Assembly (NCBI RefSeq): GCF_011440275.1 | Contig: NZ_JAAOIV010000006.1 | Span: 1-64,000, forward strand | Source of the DNA: Metallococcus carri | GTDB lineage: Bacteria; Actinomycetota; Actinomycetes; Actinomycetales; Dermatophilaceae | DNA: 64,000 nucleotides | Direction: 5' to 3' | Part shown: positions 53,949 through 62,610 of the stretch, piece after piece | Layout: every line of letters begins with the position of its first letter | Position numbering within the stretch: position 1 is the first letter of the stretch | Translations under genes and position numbers: made by a program | Notes under the pieces: generated by a model | Databases searched by the model: none | Told to the model about the DNA's origin: nothing | What the model saw: only the letters and a program-made list of their open reading frames with translations

Positions 53949-54547
53949 GCGGCCGTTCCCCTCAGTTCACGGTGGGCTGCCCGCAACCGGAGCGCCGCGG
54001 TGAGGAGTGACCCGGCGATGACGATCGCGCAGATCCACACCAGGAGCCCGGGCAGCGCGGTGGCCACCACGACCGCCAGGCAGCGCTCGGTCTTGCCGAA
54101 CGGGCCGCCGTTGCGCCGGGTCGCGCCCGCACCGGCCGCGGCGAGGGAGGCGGTCGTCGGCAGGGTGGCCGCCGCCGCAGCGACGCAGGTGAGTATGGCG
54201 GCGCCGCTCGTCACGCCCGCAGTGCGCGCGGCCAGCACGAAGAGCCCGCCAAAGACGATGAGGTCCGAGCTCCGGTCGCCGATCTCGTTGAGCACGAAGC
54301 CCCAGGGCCGGCTGACCTCCCGCGCCCGCGCCACCGCACCGTCGAGGTTGGCACCGCCGAGGCGGACTCCCAGCATCAGCAGGGCGGGGAGCCAACAGCC
54401 CAGCGCTACGCAGACCGCGGCCAGGACGGCGCCGACGATGCCGACGAGGGTAAAGACGTCCGGGGAGATGTTGCGGTCGACGGCGAACCGCACGATGCGC
54501 CCCAGCCGCCGGCTGTACCACGGCTTCAGCGCGTAAAGACCTTGCAC
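53945..54547 (-). CDS. CDP-alcohol phosphatidyltransferase family protein
   Basis: The 200-residue membrane protein has the CDP-alcohol transferase core in variant form: [20 protein letters not shown] followed by [18 protein letters not shown]. Compared with the DG-xx-AR-x8-G-xxx-D-xxx-D pattern, one Asp is Asn (LNEIGD), a variant I associate with the YnbA-like branch. About five spans. Product class (PI, PG or other) is open. GTG 54547 is preceded by GAAGGGGG. It is first in the three-gene leftward cassette. Confidence 0.83.
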   Translation of the reverse strand: MQGLYALKPWYSRRLGRIVRFAVDRNISPDVFTLVGIVGAVLAAVCVALGCWLPALLMLGVRLGGANLDGAVARAREVSRPWGFVLNEIGDRSSDLIVFGGLFVLAARTAGVTSGAAILTCVAAAAATLPTTASLAAAGAGATRRNGGPFGKTERCLAVVVATALPGLLVWICAIVIAGSLLTAALRLRAAHRELRGTAA

Positions 54548-54655
54548 TCGATCCCCCTTCCGCTCTCGGTCGCACGCAGCGCGCACGGGGATGCGACGTT
54601 GCGAGCGCGCCACAAGTTTCGCGGAACCTCGCCCGTTGAGCGACCCATCATCGCT

Positions 54656-54724
54656 GGTTGAGCGGTGTCCTGAGCAAGACGACGAAGGAGCCGCGTCGAA
54701 GGGCGAGCTCAGCGAGTCGAAACC
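54656..54724. repeat. REP-type repeat upstream of glnA
   Basis: It starts GGTTGAGCGGTGTCCTGAGC and ends CAGCGAGTCGAAACC, i.e. the REP outer arms around a longer centre. It occupies the divergent gap between the phospholipid cassette and glnA (54548-54851). The rest of that gap holds the GlnR-like box and the glnA leader; I see no further gene there. Confidence 0.75.
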
Positions 54725-54735
54725 ACTCGGCATAC

Positions 54736-54773
54736 GTAACACGGGCGAAACAATGGAGTCATGGGCGCGATAC
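54736..54773 (+). promoter_or_regulatory. GlnR-like operator upstream of glnA
   Basis: GTAAC (54736-54740), GAAAC (54747-54751), GTCAT (54758-54762) and GATAC (54769-54773) are each separated by exactly 6 bp. This matches the actinobacterial GlnR consensus gTnAc-n6-GaAAc repeated twice, with the second pair weaker. It lies 79 bp before the glnA start. GlnR would activate glnA under nitrogen limitation. The match was found by eye. Confidence 0.72.
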
Positions 54774-54851
54774 CGCGCCCCACTACGGTGGGTGTCGTGC
54801 CAGGGCGGTGCATCCTGCCCGGGCCGGTCCGATCCCACTGACGGAGGTTCC

Positions 54852-56276
54852 ATGTTCAACAACGCCGATGAGGTGCTGAAGTTCATCAAGGACGAACAGG
54901 TTGAGTTCGTCGACGTGCGCTTCTGCGACCTGCCGGGCGTCATGCAGCACTTCAATGTGCCCGCCTCGACGTTCGACGCCGACGCCTTCGAGAACGGCGC
55001 GATGTTCGACGGTTCGTCGATCCGCGGGTTCCAGGCGATCCACGAGTCCGACATGAAGCTCGTGCCGGACGCGCAGTCGGCGTTCGTCGACCCGTTCCGC
55101 GCGCACAAGACGCTGGTCATGAACTTCTCGATCGTGGACCCGTTCACCGGTGAGGCCTACAGCCGCGACCCGCGCAATATCGCGGCGAAGGCGGAGGCCT
55201 ACCTGAAGTCGACGGGCATCGCCGACACGGCGTACTTCGGCCCGGAGGCGGAGTTCTACATCTTCGACGACGTGCGCTTCGAGACCAAGCAGAACGCCGG
55301 CTATTACTTCATCGACTCGGTCGAGGGCGCCTGGAACACCGGGCGCGAGGAGGAGGGCGGCAACCTCGGGTACAAGCCGCGCTACAAGGGCGGCTACTTC
55401 CCGGTGCCGCCAGTCGACCACATGGCCGACCTGCGCGACCAGATCGTGGTCAACATGGCCGCCGTCGGCCTCGAGGTCGAGCGCGCCCACCACGAGGTCG
55501 GCACCGCCGGCCAGCAGGAGATCAACTACAAGTTCTCCACGCTACTTGGCTCGGGCGACGACGTGATGAAGTTCAAGTACGTCGTCAAGAACACCGCCTT
55601 CGCCGCCGGCAAGACTGCGACCTTCATGCCGAAGCCGCTCTTCGGCGACAACGGCTCGGGCATGCACACCCACCAGTCCCTGTGGAAGGACGGCGAGCCG
55701 CTCTTCTACGACGAGAAGGGGTATGGCGGCCTGTCCGACCTCGCGCGCTGGTACATCGGCGGTCTGCTCAAGCACGCGCCGTCGCTGCTGGCGTTCACCA
55801 ACCCGACCGTGAACTCCTACCACCGCCTCGTTCCTGGGTATGAGGCCCCGGTCAACCTGGTCTACTCGGCCCGCAACCGCTCGGCGTGCGTCCGCATCCC
55901 GATCGCCGGCACCTCCCCCAAGGCCAAGCGCATCGAGTTCCGCATCCCCGACCCGTCAGCCAACCCCTACCTGTGCTTCGCGGCGCAGCTGATGGCTGGC
56001 CTGGACGGCATCCGCAACCGGATCGAGCCGCCGGAGCCGGTGGACAAGGACCTCTACGAGCTGCCCCCGGAGGAGCACGCCAACATCCAGCAGGTGCCCG
56101 GCTCGCTGCCGGCCGTCCTGGACGCGCTTGAGGCCGACCACGAGTACCTCACCGAGGGCGACGTCTTCACCCAGGACTTGATCGAGACCTGGATCGACTA
56201 CAAGCGCACCAACGAGGTCGACCCGATGCGCTTCCGCCCCCACCCCCACGAATTCGAGTTGTACTACGACATCTGA
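54852..56276 (+). CDS. glnA: Glutamine synthetase type I (GSI-beta)
   Basis: The enzyme makes glutamine from glutamate, ammonia and ATP. The 474-residue protein has FDGSSIRGF near residue 50, the metal-binding [13 protein letters not shown], the ATP region [32 protein letters not shown] and the adenylylation site [11 protein letters not shown] (Tyr about 401), which marks it as the GlnE-regulated beta type. ATG 54852 follows GGAGG. A GlnR-like box lies upstream. A short element follows the stop codon, before the terminator. Confidence 0.97.
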   Translation: MFNNADEVLKFIKDEQVEFVDVRFCDLPGVMQHFNVPASTFDADAFENGAMFDGSSIRGFQAIHESDMKLVPDAQSAFVDPFRAHKTLVMNFSIVDPFTGEAYSRDPRNIAAKAEAYLKSTGIADTAYFGPEAEFYIFDDVRFETKQNAGYYFIDSVEGAWNTGREEEGGNLGYKPRYKGGYFPVPPVDHMADLRDQIVVNMAAVGLEVERAHHEVGTAGQQEINYKFSTLLGSGDDVMKFKYVVKNTAFAAGKTATFMPKPLFGDNGSGMHTHQSLWKDGEPLFYDEKGYGGLSDLARWYIGGLLKHAPSLLAFTNPTVNSYHRLVPGYEAPVNLVYSARNRSACVRIPIAGTSPKAKRIEFRIPDPSANPYLCFAAQLMAGLDGIRNRIEPPEPVDKDLYELPPEEHANIQQVPGSLPAVLDALEADHEYLTEGDVFTQDLIETWIDYKRTNEVDPMRFRPHPHEFELYYDI

Positions 56277-56277
56277 C

Positions 56278-56368
56278 GAAGCATGTAGCGGAGGCTGCGG
56301 GCGAAGCGACGAAGGAGCGGAGCACGCGGCCGAAGCGGAGTGCGAGGAAGATGTCGAGAGAGAATCGT
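56278..56368. repeat. Short element inserted at the glnA stop, flanked by 8-bp direct repeats
   Basis: A 91-bp segment (GAAGCATGTAGCGGAGG... with CGGCCGAAGCGGAGTGCGAG, then GAAGA) is flanked by CATCTGAC at 56270-56277 and 56369-56376. It shares its start and a 25-bp block with the segment after sucB at 42339-42418. In both cases the target reads TCTGAC and spans the stop codon. Confidence 0.72.
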
Positions 56369-56402
56369 CATCTGACTCGCACCAAGCGATACGCACAGCT
56401 GG

Positions 56403-56438
56403 AAGGTGGCCGGCCCCGAGGAGGGTCGGCCACCTTTT
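56403..56438 (+). terminator. Rho-independent terminator of glnA
   Basis: AAGGTGGCCG (56403-56412) pairs with CGGCCACCTT (56427-56436); the stem extends through GCCC/GGGT with one G-T pair around a 6-nt loop and is followed by TTTTCG. This is the only hairpin in the window with a clear T tract. The short element now separates it from the glnA stop by about 126 bp. Confidence 0.85.
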
Positions 56439-56593
56439 CGTCAGTCGGCCACAGCTTAGTTCCCTTGACCTCGCGTTCCAGCGTCTGACGACGAGACGCG
56501 TGCTTACCTCGGTCGCAGCCACGGCCTATCATGCGCGGAAGAGCCAGGTCGATGACGATGTCGTCTCCTGGCCACGGACACGAAGGGGAAGCG

Positions 56594-58195
56594 ATGGCGG
56601 CACGAGCAACCAACACGAGCGCTTTAGGCTTGGAGGCCGCGCTCTGGGAGTCGGCCAATCGGCTTCGCTCCTCGATGGACGCAGCCGAGTACAAGCATGT
56701 TGTCCTGGGGTTACTTTTCCTGAAGTACGTCTCGGATAAGTTCGAGTTCCGGCAACAGCGGCTCGCGGAGTTAGTCACCGACGAGTCGAGCGATTACTTC
56801 ATGCCGACCGAGGACGCGCGGCAAGCCGTTCTGGAGGACCGCGACGAGTACACCGCAGAGGGTGTCTTCTGGGTCCCTGCTGGCCACCGCTGGTCTGATC
56901 TGCGCAAGGTCGCGAAGCAGACCGACATCGGGCAGCGCATCGACGCAGCGATGGAAGCCATCGAGAAGGAAAACCCCTCACTGAAGGGTGTTCTCCCGAA
57001 GAACTACGCCCGCCGTGAACTCACCGCCGCCACGCTGGGCGGGCTGATCGACACCTTCTCCCGCGACGACCTCGCTGCCGCCGAGCACTCTGGTCTGGAT
57101 GTGCTGGGCCGGGTGTACGAGTACTTCCTCGCTCAGTTCGCCTCCAACGAAGGCAGGAACGCGGGCGAGTTCTACACGCCCCGGTCGGTCGTGTCCCTGC
57201 TGGCCGACATGCTCCGCCCGTACAACGGCAGAGTGTTCGACCCGTGCTGTGGCTCGGGTGGCATGTTCGTGCAGGCCGAGCACTTCGTCGAGACTCACGG
57301 CGGCAACCGCAACGACATCTCCGTCTTCGGCCAGGAAAGCAACCCCACCACCTGGCGGCTAGCGAAGATGAACCTCGCCATTCGCGGTATCGAGGCCAAC
57401 CTCGGCGCGGAGTGGGCCGACTCCTTCCACGACGACCAGCACCCGGACCTGCGGGCCGACTTCATCATGGCCAATCCACCGTTCAATATCTCCTCCTGGG
57501 GCGGCGAGCGACTGGCCGACGACCCGCGTTGGGTGCACGGCACCCCGCCACCTGGGAACGCGAACTACGCCTGGCTTCAAACCATGCTGGCCCACCTGTC
57601 ACCAACCGGAACGATGGGAGTGGTGCTCGCCAACGGGTCGCTCACGGTGAACTCTTCGGGTCAGGGTCAGATCAGGCAGCGTATGGTCGATGCCGACTTG
57701 GTGGAGTGCATCGTCGCGTTGCCGTCGCAGTTGTTCTACGGGGTGCAGATTCCCGTGTCCCTCTGGTTGTGCACCAAGGACAAGTCAGGAAAGAAGACCA
57801 AGAGCGGCCAGATTCGCCGGCCCCGGTTCGGCGAGGTGCTGTTCATCGATGCCCGCGACATGGGCTACATGGAGAACCGCACCCACCGCAACCTCTCACC
57901 CGAGGACACCGCGCGGATCGCTGACACCTACAACGCGTGGCGCGGCGACCCTGACCTGCCTGCCTATGAGGATGTCCCCGGCTTCTGCGCCTCGGTGACC
58001 AAGGAGCAGGTCGCGGACGCTGGCTACGCGCTCAGCCCCGGTCGTTACGTCGGCACTGAAGAGGTCGCGGACGATGGCGAACCCGTTGAGGAGAAGATCG
58101 CGCGACTGAGCGACGAGATTCGCGAGGGGCTCGCGACGCGAGCCGGACTTCACACTGAGATCGAGGCAGCGCTCGAGAGGTTGATGACTCCGTGA
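56594..58195 (+). CDS. hsdM: Type I restriction-modification system, methylase subunit
   Basis: HsdM methylates adenine in the recognition site using S-adenosylmethionine. The 533-residue protein has the HsdM N-terminal helical domain (ALWESANRLRSSMD, HVVLGLLFLKYVSD), the SAM motif FDPCCGSGGMF (about 215-225) and the catalytic ANPPFN (about 294-299), followed by NPTTWRLAKMN-type helices. ATG 56594 is preceded by GAAGGGGAAG. It is the first gene of the hsdM-hsdS-hsdR operon; the stop overlaps hsdS (GTGA). TTA Leu and TAC-GCC codon pairs appear that are rare in the core genes. Confidence 0.96.
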   Translation: MAARATNTSALGLEAALWESANRLRSSMDAAEYKHVVLGLLFLKYVSDKFEFRQQRLAELVTDESSDYFMPTEDARQAVLEDRDEYTAEGVFWVPAGHRWSDLRKVAKQTDIGQRIDAAMEAIEKENPSLKGVLPKNYARRELTAATLGGLIDTFSRDDLAAAEHSGLDVLGRVYEYFLAQFASNEGRNAGEFYTPRSVVSLLADMLRPYNGRVFDPCCGSGGMFVQAEHFVETHGGNRNDISVFGQESNPTTWRLAKMNLAIRGIEANLGAEWADSFHDDQHPDLRADFIMANPPFNISSWGGERLADDPRWVHGTPPPGNANYAWLQTMLAHLSPTGTMGVVLANGSLTVNSSGQGQIRQRMVDADLVECIVALPSQLFYGVQIPVSLWLCTKDKSGKKTKSGQIRRPRFGEVLFIDARDMGYMENRTHRNLSPEDTARIADTYNAWRGDPDLPAYEDVPGFCASVTKEQVADAGYALSPGRYVGTEEVADDGEPVEEKIARLSDEIREGLATRAGLHTEIEAALERLMTP

Positions 58196-59280
58196 GTGGC
58201 ACGGTTTCACTTGGAGATGCGACGGTCTCGCATAGTTCTCGCCGTGTTCCTGTCAAGGGCTCAGATCGCCGAGTCGGACCCTATCCATATTGGGGCGCAT
58301 CCGGCGTAGTCGATTATGTTGACGACTACCTGTTTGATAAGCCCATGCTTCTGGTTTCGGAGGATGGGGAGAATCTTCTCTCACGCAAGACTCCCATCGC
58401 GTTCATCGCCACGGGGAAGTATTGGGTAAATAATCATGCCCACGTCCTCGCTGCCGCCCCAGGGTATGACCTTCGCTTTCTCTACTATTTTGTCTCCACC
58501 TATGACTTCAATGGGCATGGCCTAGTCACCGGTTCCGGCCAACCAAAACTCAATGCCGCCAATCTTCGCCGGGTTCGCGTGCCCTCGCTCCCCTTGGAGG
58601 AGCAGGAGCGGATCGCGGGGGTGCTAGGGGCTTTCGATGACCTCATCGAGACGAACCGCCGCCTATCCCGTCACGCCAATGACCTTCAACGGGCGGCCTT
58701 TCTGCGCGCCACCGATGGGCTCCTGCGTGTTGCAATCTCGGAGCTCATGCAGGTCGAGATGGGTCAATCGCCGCCAGGGCACACGTACAACTCTGATGGG
58801 GACGGGTTGCCCTTCTTCCAGGGAGTCAAGGACTTCGGCGACCGCTACCCCGCGATCCGTATCTACTGCAGCGAACCACGGCGGATTGCAGAGCCTGGCG
58901 ATCTCCTGCTGGCCGTCCGGGCTCCCATCGGTCGGGTCAACGTTGCCACCGAGAGGTGTGCAACGGGCCGCGGACTGGCCATCCTTCGGTCGGCGAATTC
59001 AGCGGTTGCACTACAGGCCCTGACGGCCCAGCCTGATCTTTGGGCGGCCTACGAGGACGAGGGAACGGTCTTCTCTTCGATCAACCGCAAAGTGATCAGC
59101 GAGCAGCGGATTCGTTGGAGCAACGACCCGGTCCTCGCGGATGTACTGGAGACCTTGGACCATCTCGTACTCGATTGCCACGAGCAGAACGTCGCCTTGG
59201 CCCGCCAGCGTGACGAACTCCTGTCGTTGCTGATGTCGGGCAAGGTGCGGGTGCGCGATGTGGAGGTTCCGATGTCATGA
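58192..59280 (+). CDS. hsdS: Type I restriction-modification system, specificity subunit
   Basis: HsdS reads the bipartite DNA target. The 362-residue protein has two target-recognition domains (about 1-125 and 180-320), each followed by a conserved helix: RVPSLPLEEQERIAGVLGAFDDLIE after the first, and DHLVLDCHEQNVALARQRDELLSLLMSGKVRV after the second. The first domain is notably AT-richer (around 58290-58560) than its flanks, a sign of domain exchange. GTG 58192 overlaps the hsdM stop, and the end overlaps hsdR by ATGA. The target sequence cannot be deduced. Confidence 0.94.
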   Translation: MSGTVSLGDATVSHSSRRVPVKGSDRRVGPYPYWGASGVVDYVDDYLFDKPMLLVSEDGENLLSRKTPIAFIATGKYWVNNHAHVLAAAPGYDLRFLYYFVSTYDFNGHGLVTGSGQPKLNAANLRRVRVPSLPLEEQERIAGVLGAFDDLIETNRRLSRHANDLQRAAFLRATDGLLRVAISELMQVEMGQSPPGHTYNSDGDGLPFFQGVKDFGDRYPAIRIYCSEPRRIAEPGDLLLAVRAPIGRVNVATERCATGRGLAILRSANSAVALQALTAQPDLWAAYEDEGTVFSSINRKVISEQRIRWSNDPVLADVLETLDHLVLDCHEQNVALARQRDELLSLLMSGKVRVRDVEVPMS

Positions 59281-62200
59281 GCGTGGCGGAGTCGGAGTTC
59301 GAGACCTGGGTGCTGGAGATGCTGGCCGAGCAGGGCTGGCAGACCGTTCACGGGCCGGACATCGCCCCGGGCATGCTGGATGCCGAGCGCTCCGACTACC
59401 GCGAGGTCGTCCTTGAAGGACGCCTCCGGGATGCCATCTATCGACTGAACCCGAACCTCCCAGACGATGCCGTCGAGGAGGCGATCAAGACTGCCGTCCG
59501 ACCGGAGTCGTCCGTAATCCAGTCCGAGAACTGGCGGGCGTACGAACTGCTGACGCAAGGGGTCCCCGTCGAGTACCGCGACGCTGAAGGAGTGTTGCGG
59601 AACGTTCGAGCGCGGCTGGTCGACTGGGCCGAGCCCCTCTCGAATGACTTGATCGCGGTCAACCAGTTCACGGTCCAGGGGCCGAAGAAGGAGCGGCGCC
59701 CGGATGTCGTGCTGTTCGTCAACGGCCTGCCCCTCGGCCTGCTGGAGTTGAAGAAACCCGGGGCGCAGAACGCAACGATCGCCAGCGCGTACGCCCAAAT
59801 TCAGACCTACAAGGCACAGATCCCCGACCTGTTCACCTGGAACGCGGGCGTCGTGATCTCGGATGGGCTGCTGGCGCGGATGGGAACGCTGACCGCGCAG
59901 GCGAACCACTACCAGGCGTGGAAGACCATCGACGGGCGGAACCTCGCGACCAAGTACCGCCCCGAGATCGAAGTCATCGTCGCCGGGTTCCTCAACCCCG
60001 AGGTGTTCCTCGACTGGACGCGCAACTTCCTCGCCTACTCCGGCGACGGCGCGAAGATAACCAAGATCGGTGCGAAGTACCACCAATACTGGGCGGTGCG
60101 GAAGGCCGTTCACGAGACCATCGAAGCGGTCGAAACGGATGGCCGAGCCGGGATCGTCTGGCACACCCAAGGCTCTGGCAAGTCGTTCGAGATGGCGTGG
60201 ACAGCGGGAGCACTTATGCGCCACCCGGCGATGGATAACCCGACGCTGCTGGTACTGACCGACCGCAACGACCTCGACAATCAGTTGTTCGAGGACACCT
60301 TCGCCGCCACCAAGATCGGCGCACCGCTCCCTGAGGCTCCCGTCCAAGCGGAGACCCGAGCCGAGTTGAAGAACCTCCTGTCCGGGCGTCAGTCGGGTGG
60401 CATCGTGTTCACCACGATCCAGAAGTTCGGCCTCTCCAAGGATGAGCGAGACGCAGGGATCGCGTTCCCCACCCTGTCCGAGCGCATGAACATCGTCGTC
60501 ATGGTCGATGAGGCCCACCGCTCGAACTACGACTTCATCGACGGGTTCGCTCGTCATCTACGCGACGGTCTGCCGAACGCCACGTTCATCGGCTTCACCG
60601 GCACGCCCATCGAGGCCAAGGACCGCTCCACGACGGCGGTCTTCGGAGACGTGATCGACACCTACGACCTCACCCAGGCCGTCGAGGACGGGGCCACGGT
60701 CAAGGTCCTGTACGAGGCTCGCCTGGCGAAGGTGCGCCTGCCGGAGGACGCACTCACCCAGATCGACAACGCCTTCACCGAGGCTGTCTCGGGCAGCGAG
60801 GATGAGGCTCAGGATCGTCTGAAGTCTCGCTGGTCTCGGGTGGAAGCCATCGTCGGCTCGGATGAACGGCTGACCGAATTGGCAGCCGACATCGTGGCCC
60901 ACTGGGACAAGCGCAAGGAGGTCATACCCGAGGCCAAGTGCATGATCGTCACGATGTCCCGGCGCATCGCAGTCGATCTGCACGACAAGATCGCTGCGCT
61001 GCGACCCGACTGGGCCACCGATGACGACGCGACTGGGCGGATGAAGGTCGTCATGACCGGCTCCGCGACCGATCCGGAGCACTGGCAGGACCACATCCGC
61101 AACAAAGCCCAGATGCGCGCCCTGAAGGCCCGCGCCTCGGACCCGGAAGACCCCCTCGACGTGGTGATCGTGCGCGACATGTGGCTCACCGGCTTCGACT
61201 CGCCCGCCATGACAACCATGTACGTGGACAAACCCATGCGCGGCGTCTCCCTCATGCAGGCGATCACCCGGGTCAACCGGACGTTCCGCGACAAGGCCGC
61301 CGGCCTGATCGTGGACTACATCGGCATCGCGGAAGACCTCAAGACGGCCCTGGGCGATTACACCCAGCGTGACCGCGACAACGCCCAGGTTGGTGCCGAC
61401 ATCGAGGCGACCGCGATTCCGGAGATGGAGAACGAGCATGACATCGTGTGCTCAATCCTGTCTGGCTTCGAATGGCGTCCGCTCGTCGCGCAGAAGACCC
61501 AGAAGGCGTACATCAACGCCGTCATGGCGACGGTCGAATGGCTGCTGGAGCAGGAACACGTCGAGGACGCCTTCGAGGGCCTCGATGGCGACGAGCCTGA
61601 GAGGCGCAAGGAACTGACGGTCAAGCAGCGGTTCATCGCCCACGTGGCGCGCCTGCGGTCGTTCTTCTCCCTCGTCCCTGCATCAGACGCAGCCACGGCC
61701 ATCCGTGATGACGTGGCGTTCTTCGACGCGGTGCGTGCCGCCATCGCCAAGATCGAGGGCGCGGGACGGGGCGCGACGGACGCGGGTGCGGAGTTGGATA
61801 CGGCGATCCGGCAGATCGTGTCCGAGAACATGACCGGGACGGGCGTGGTGGACATCTATGCCGAGGCGGGGATCGCCAACCCAGACATCTCGCTCATCGA
61901 CGATGCGTTCGTCAAGAAGATCAGCGAGTCTGATCGGCCCAACATCCAGATGGAAGCGCTGAAGCGACTGCTGAACGCCGAGATCAGAGCCATCGCCGGT
62001 CGCAACCTCGTCAAGGGCAAGCAGTTCTCCGAGATGCTCAACGCCTCCCTACTGCGCTACCAGAATCGCAGTCTCGATACCGCCGCCGTCGTAGCCGAAC
62101 TCGTTCGCCTGGCCCAGGCGCTGAAGGCCGAGCAGGAGCGCGGTCGCGAGACTGGGCTGACCGAGAACGAACTCGCTTTCTACGACGCGTTACGCGACAA

Positions 62201-62441
62201 CGAGTCTGCCCGCGAGGCGATGCAGGACGAGACCCTGAAGGAGATCGCACACGAGCTCACGGACATCGTGCGCCGTGACGCCAAGACCGACTGGAGCGTA
62301 AAGGAGCAGGTCAGGGCCAAGTTGCGCACCACTATCAAACGGCTCCTGCTGAAGCACGGTTACCCGCCCGACAAAACGAACGCCGCAACGGAGTTGATCC
62401 TGAAGCAGGCTGAGACGCTGAGCGGTCAATCGGACCGTTAG
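59277..62441 (+). CDS. hsdR: Type I restriction-modification system, endonuclease/translocase subunit
   Basis: The 1054-residue protein cuts unmodified DNA after translocation. The N-terminal PD-(D/E)xK nuclease reads RRPDVVLFVNGLPLGLLELK (about 140-160). The SF2 helicase core has Walker A HTQGSGKSFEM (about 298-308), VDEAHRSNYD (about 411), FIGFTGTPI and VIVRDMWLTGFDSP and QAITRVNRTFRD (motif VI) further on. The C-terminal region is helical and binds the HsdM/S core. Length is usual for HsdR. It is complete with no frameshift, so the operon looks functional. Confidence 0.96.
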   Translation: MSVAESEFETWVLEMLAEQGWQTVHGPDIAPGMLDAERSDYREVVLEGRLRDAIYRLNPNLPDDAVEEAIKTAVRPESSVIQSENWRAYELLTQGVPVEYRDAEGVLRNVRARLVDWAEPLSNDLIAVNQFTVQGPKKERRPDVVLFVNGLPLGLLELKKPGAQNATIASAYAQIQTYKAQIPDLFTWNAGVVISDGLLARMGTLTAQANHYQAWKTIDGRNLATKYRPEIEVIVAGFLNPEVFLDWTRNFLAYSGDGAKITKIGAKYHQYWAVRKAVHETIEAVETDGRAGIVWHTQGSGKSFEMAWTAGALMRHPAMDNPTLLVLTDRNDLDNQLFEDTFAATKIGAPLPEAPVQAETRAELKNLLSGRQSGGIVFTTIQKFGLSKDERDAGIAFPTLSERMNIVVMVDEAHRSNYDFIDGFARHLRDGLPNATFIGFTGTPIEAKDRSTTAVFGDVIDTYDLTQAVEDGATVKVLYEARLAKVRLPEDALTQIDNAFTEAVSGSEDEAQDRLKSRWSRVEAIVGSDERLTELAADIVAHWDKRKEVIPEAKCMIVTMSRRIAVDLHDKIAALRPDWATDDDATGRMKVVMTGSATDPEHWQDHIRNKAQMRALKARASDPEDPLDVVIVRDMWLTGFDSPAMTTMYVDKPMRGVSLMQAITRVNRTFRDKAAGLIVDYIGIAEDLKTALGDYTQRDRDNAQVGADIEATAIPEMENEHDIVCSILSGFEWRPLVAQKTQKAYINAVMATVEWLLEQEHVEDAFEGLDGDEPERRKELTVKQRFIAHVARLRSFFSLVPASDAATAIRDDVAFFDAVRAAIAKIEGAGRGATDAGAELDTAIRQIVSENMTGTGVVDIYAEAGIANPDISLIDDAFVKKISESDRPNIQMEALKRLLNAEIRAIAGRNLVKGKQFSEMLNASLLRYQNRSLDTAAVVAELVRLAQALKAEQERGRETGLTENELAFYDALRDNESAREAMQDETLKEIAHELTDIVRRDAKTDWSVKEQVRAKLRTTIKRLLLKHGYPPDKTNAATELILKQAETLSGQSDR

Positions 62442-62610
62442 GGAAGTGTCAGCGGTGCGGCGCCGTCCACGCCGAAGGTCCAGCCGAGGGCCGCCGACGT
62501 CATCACGCCAGGAATCGCCCAGGTGGCGGATCCCGTGAAGTTCGGAAGGTCGAACCACAGGCGGCGGCAGCTGGCGCGGGCTACGTTGGCTCCCAAGCGA
62601 AGGAGACCAC

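Noticed and set aside
53945-55147. Longer CDP-alcohol transferase from 55147
   Set aside because: The extension is antisense to glnA and crosses the REP repeat and GlnR-like box. GTG 54547 has a good ribosome binding site.
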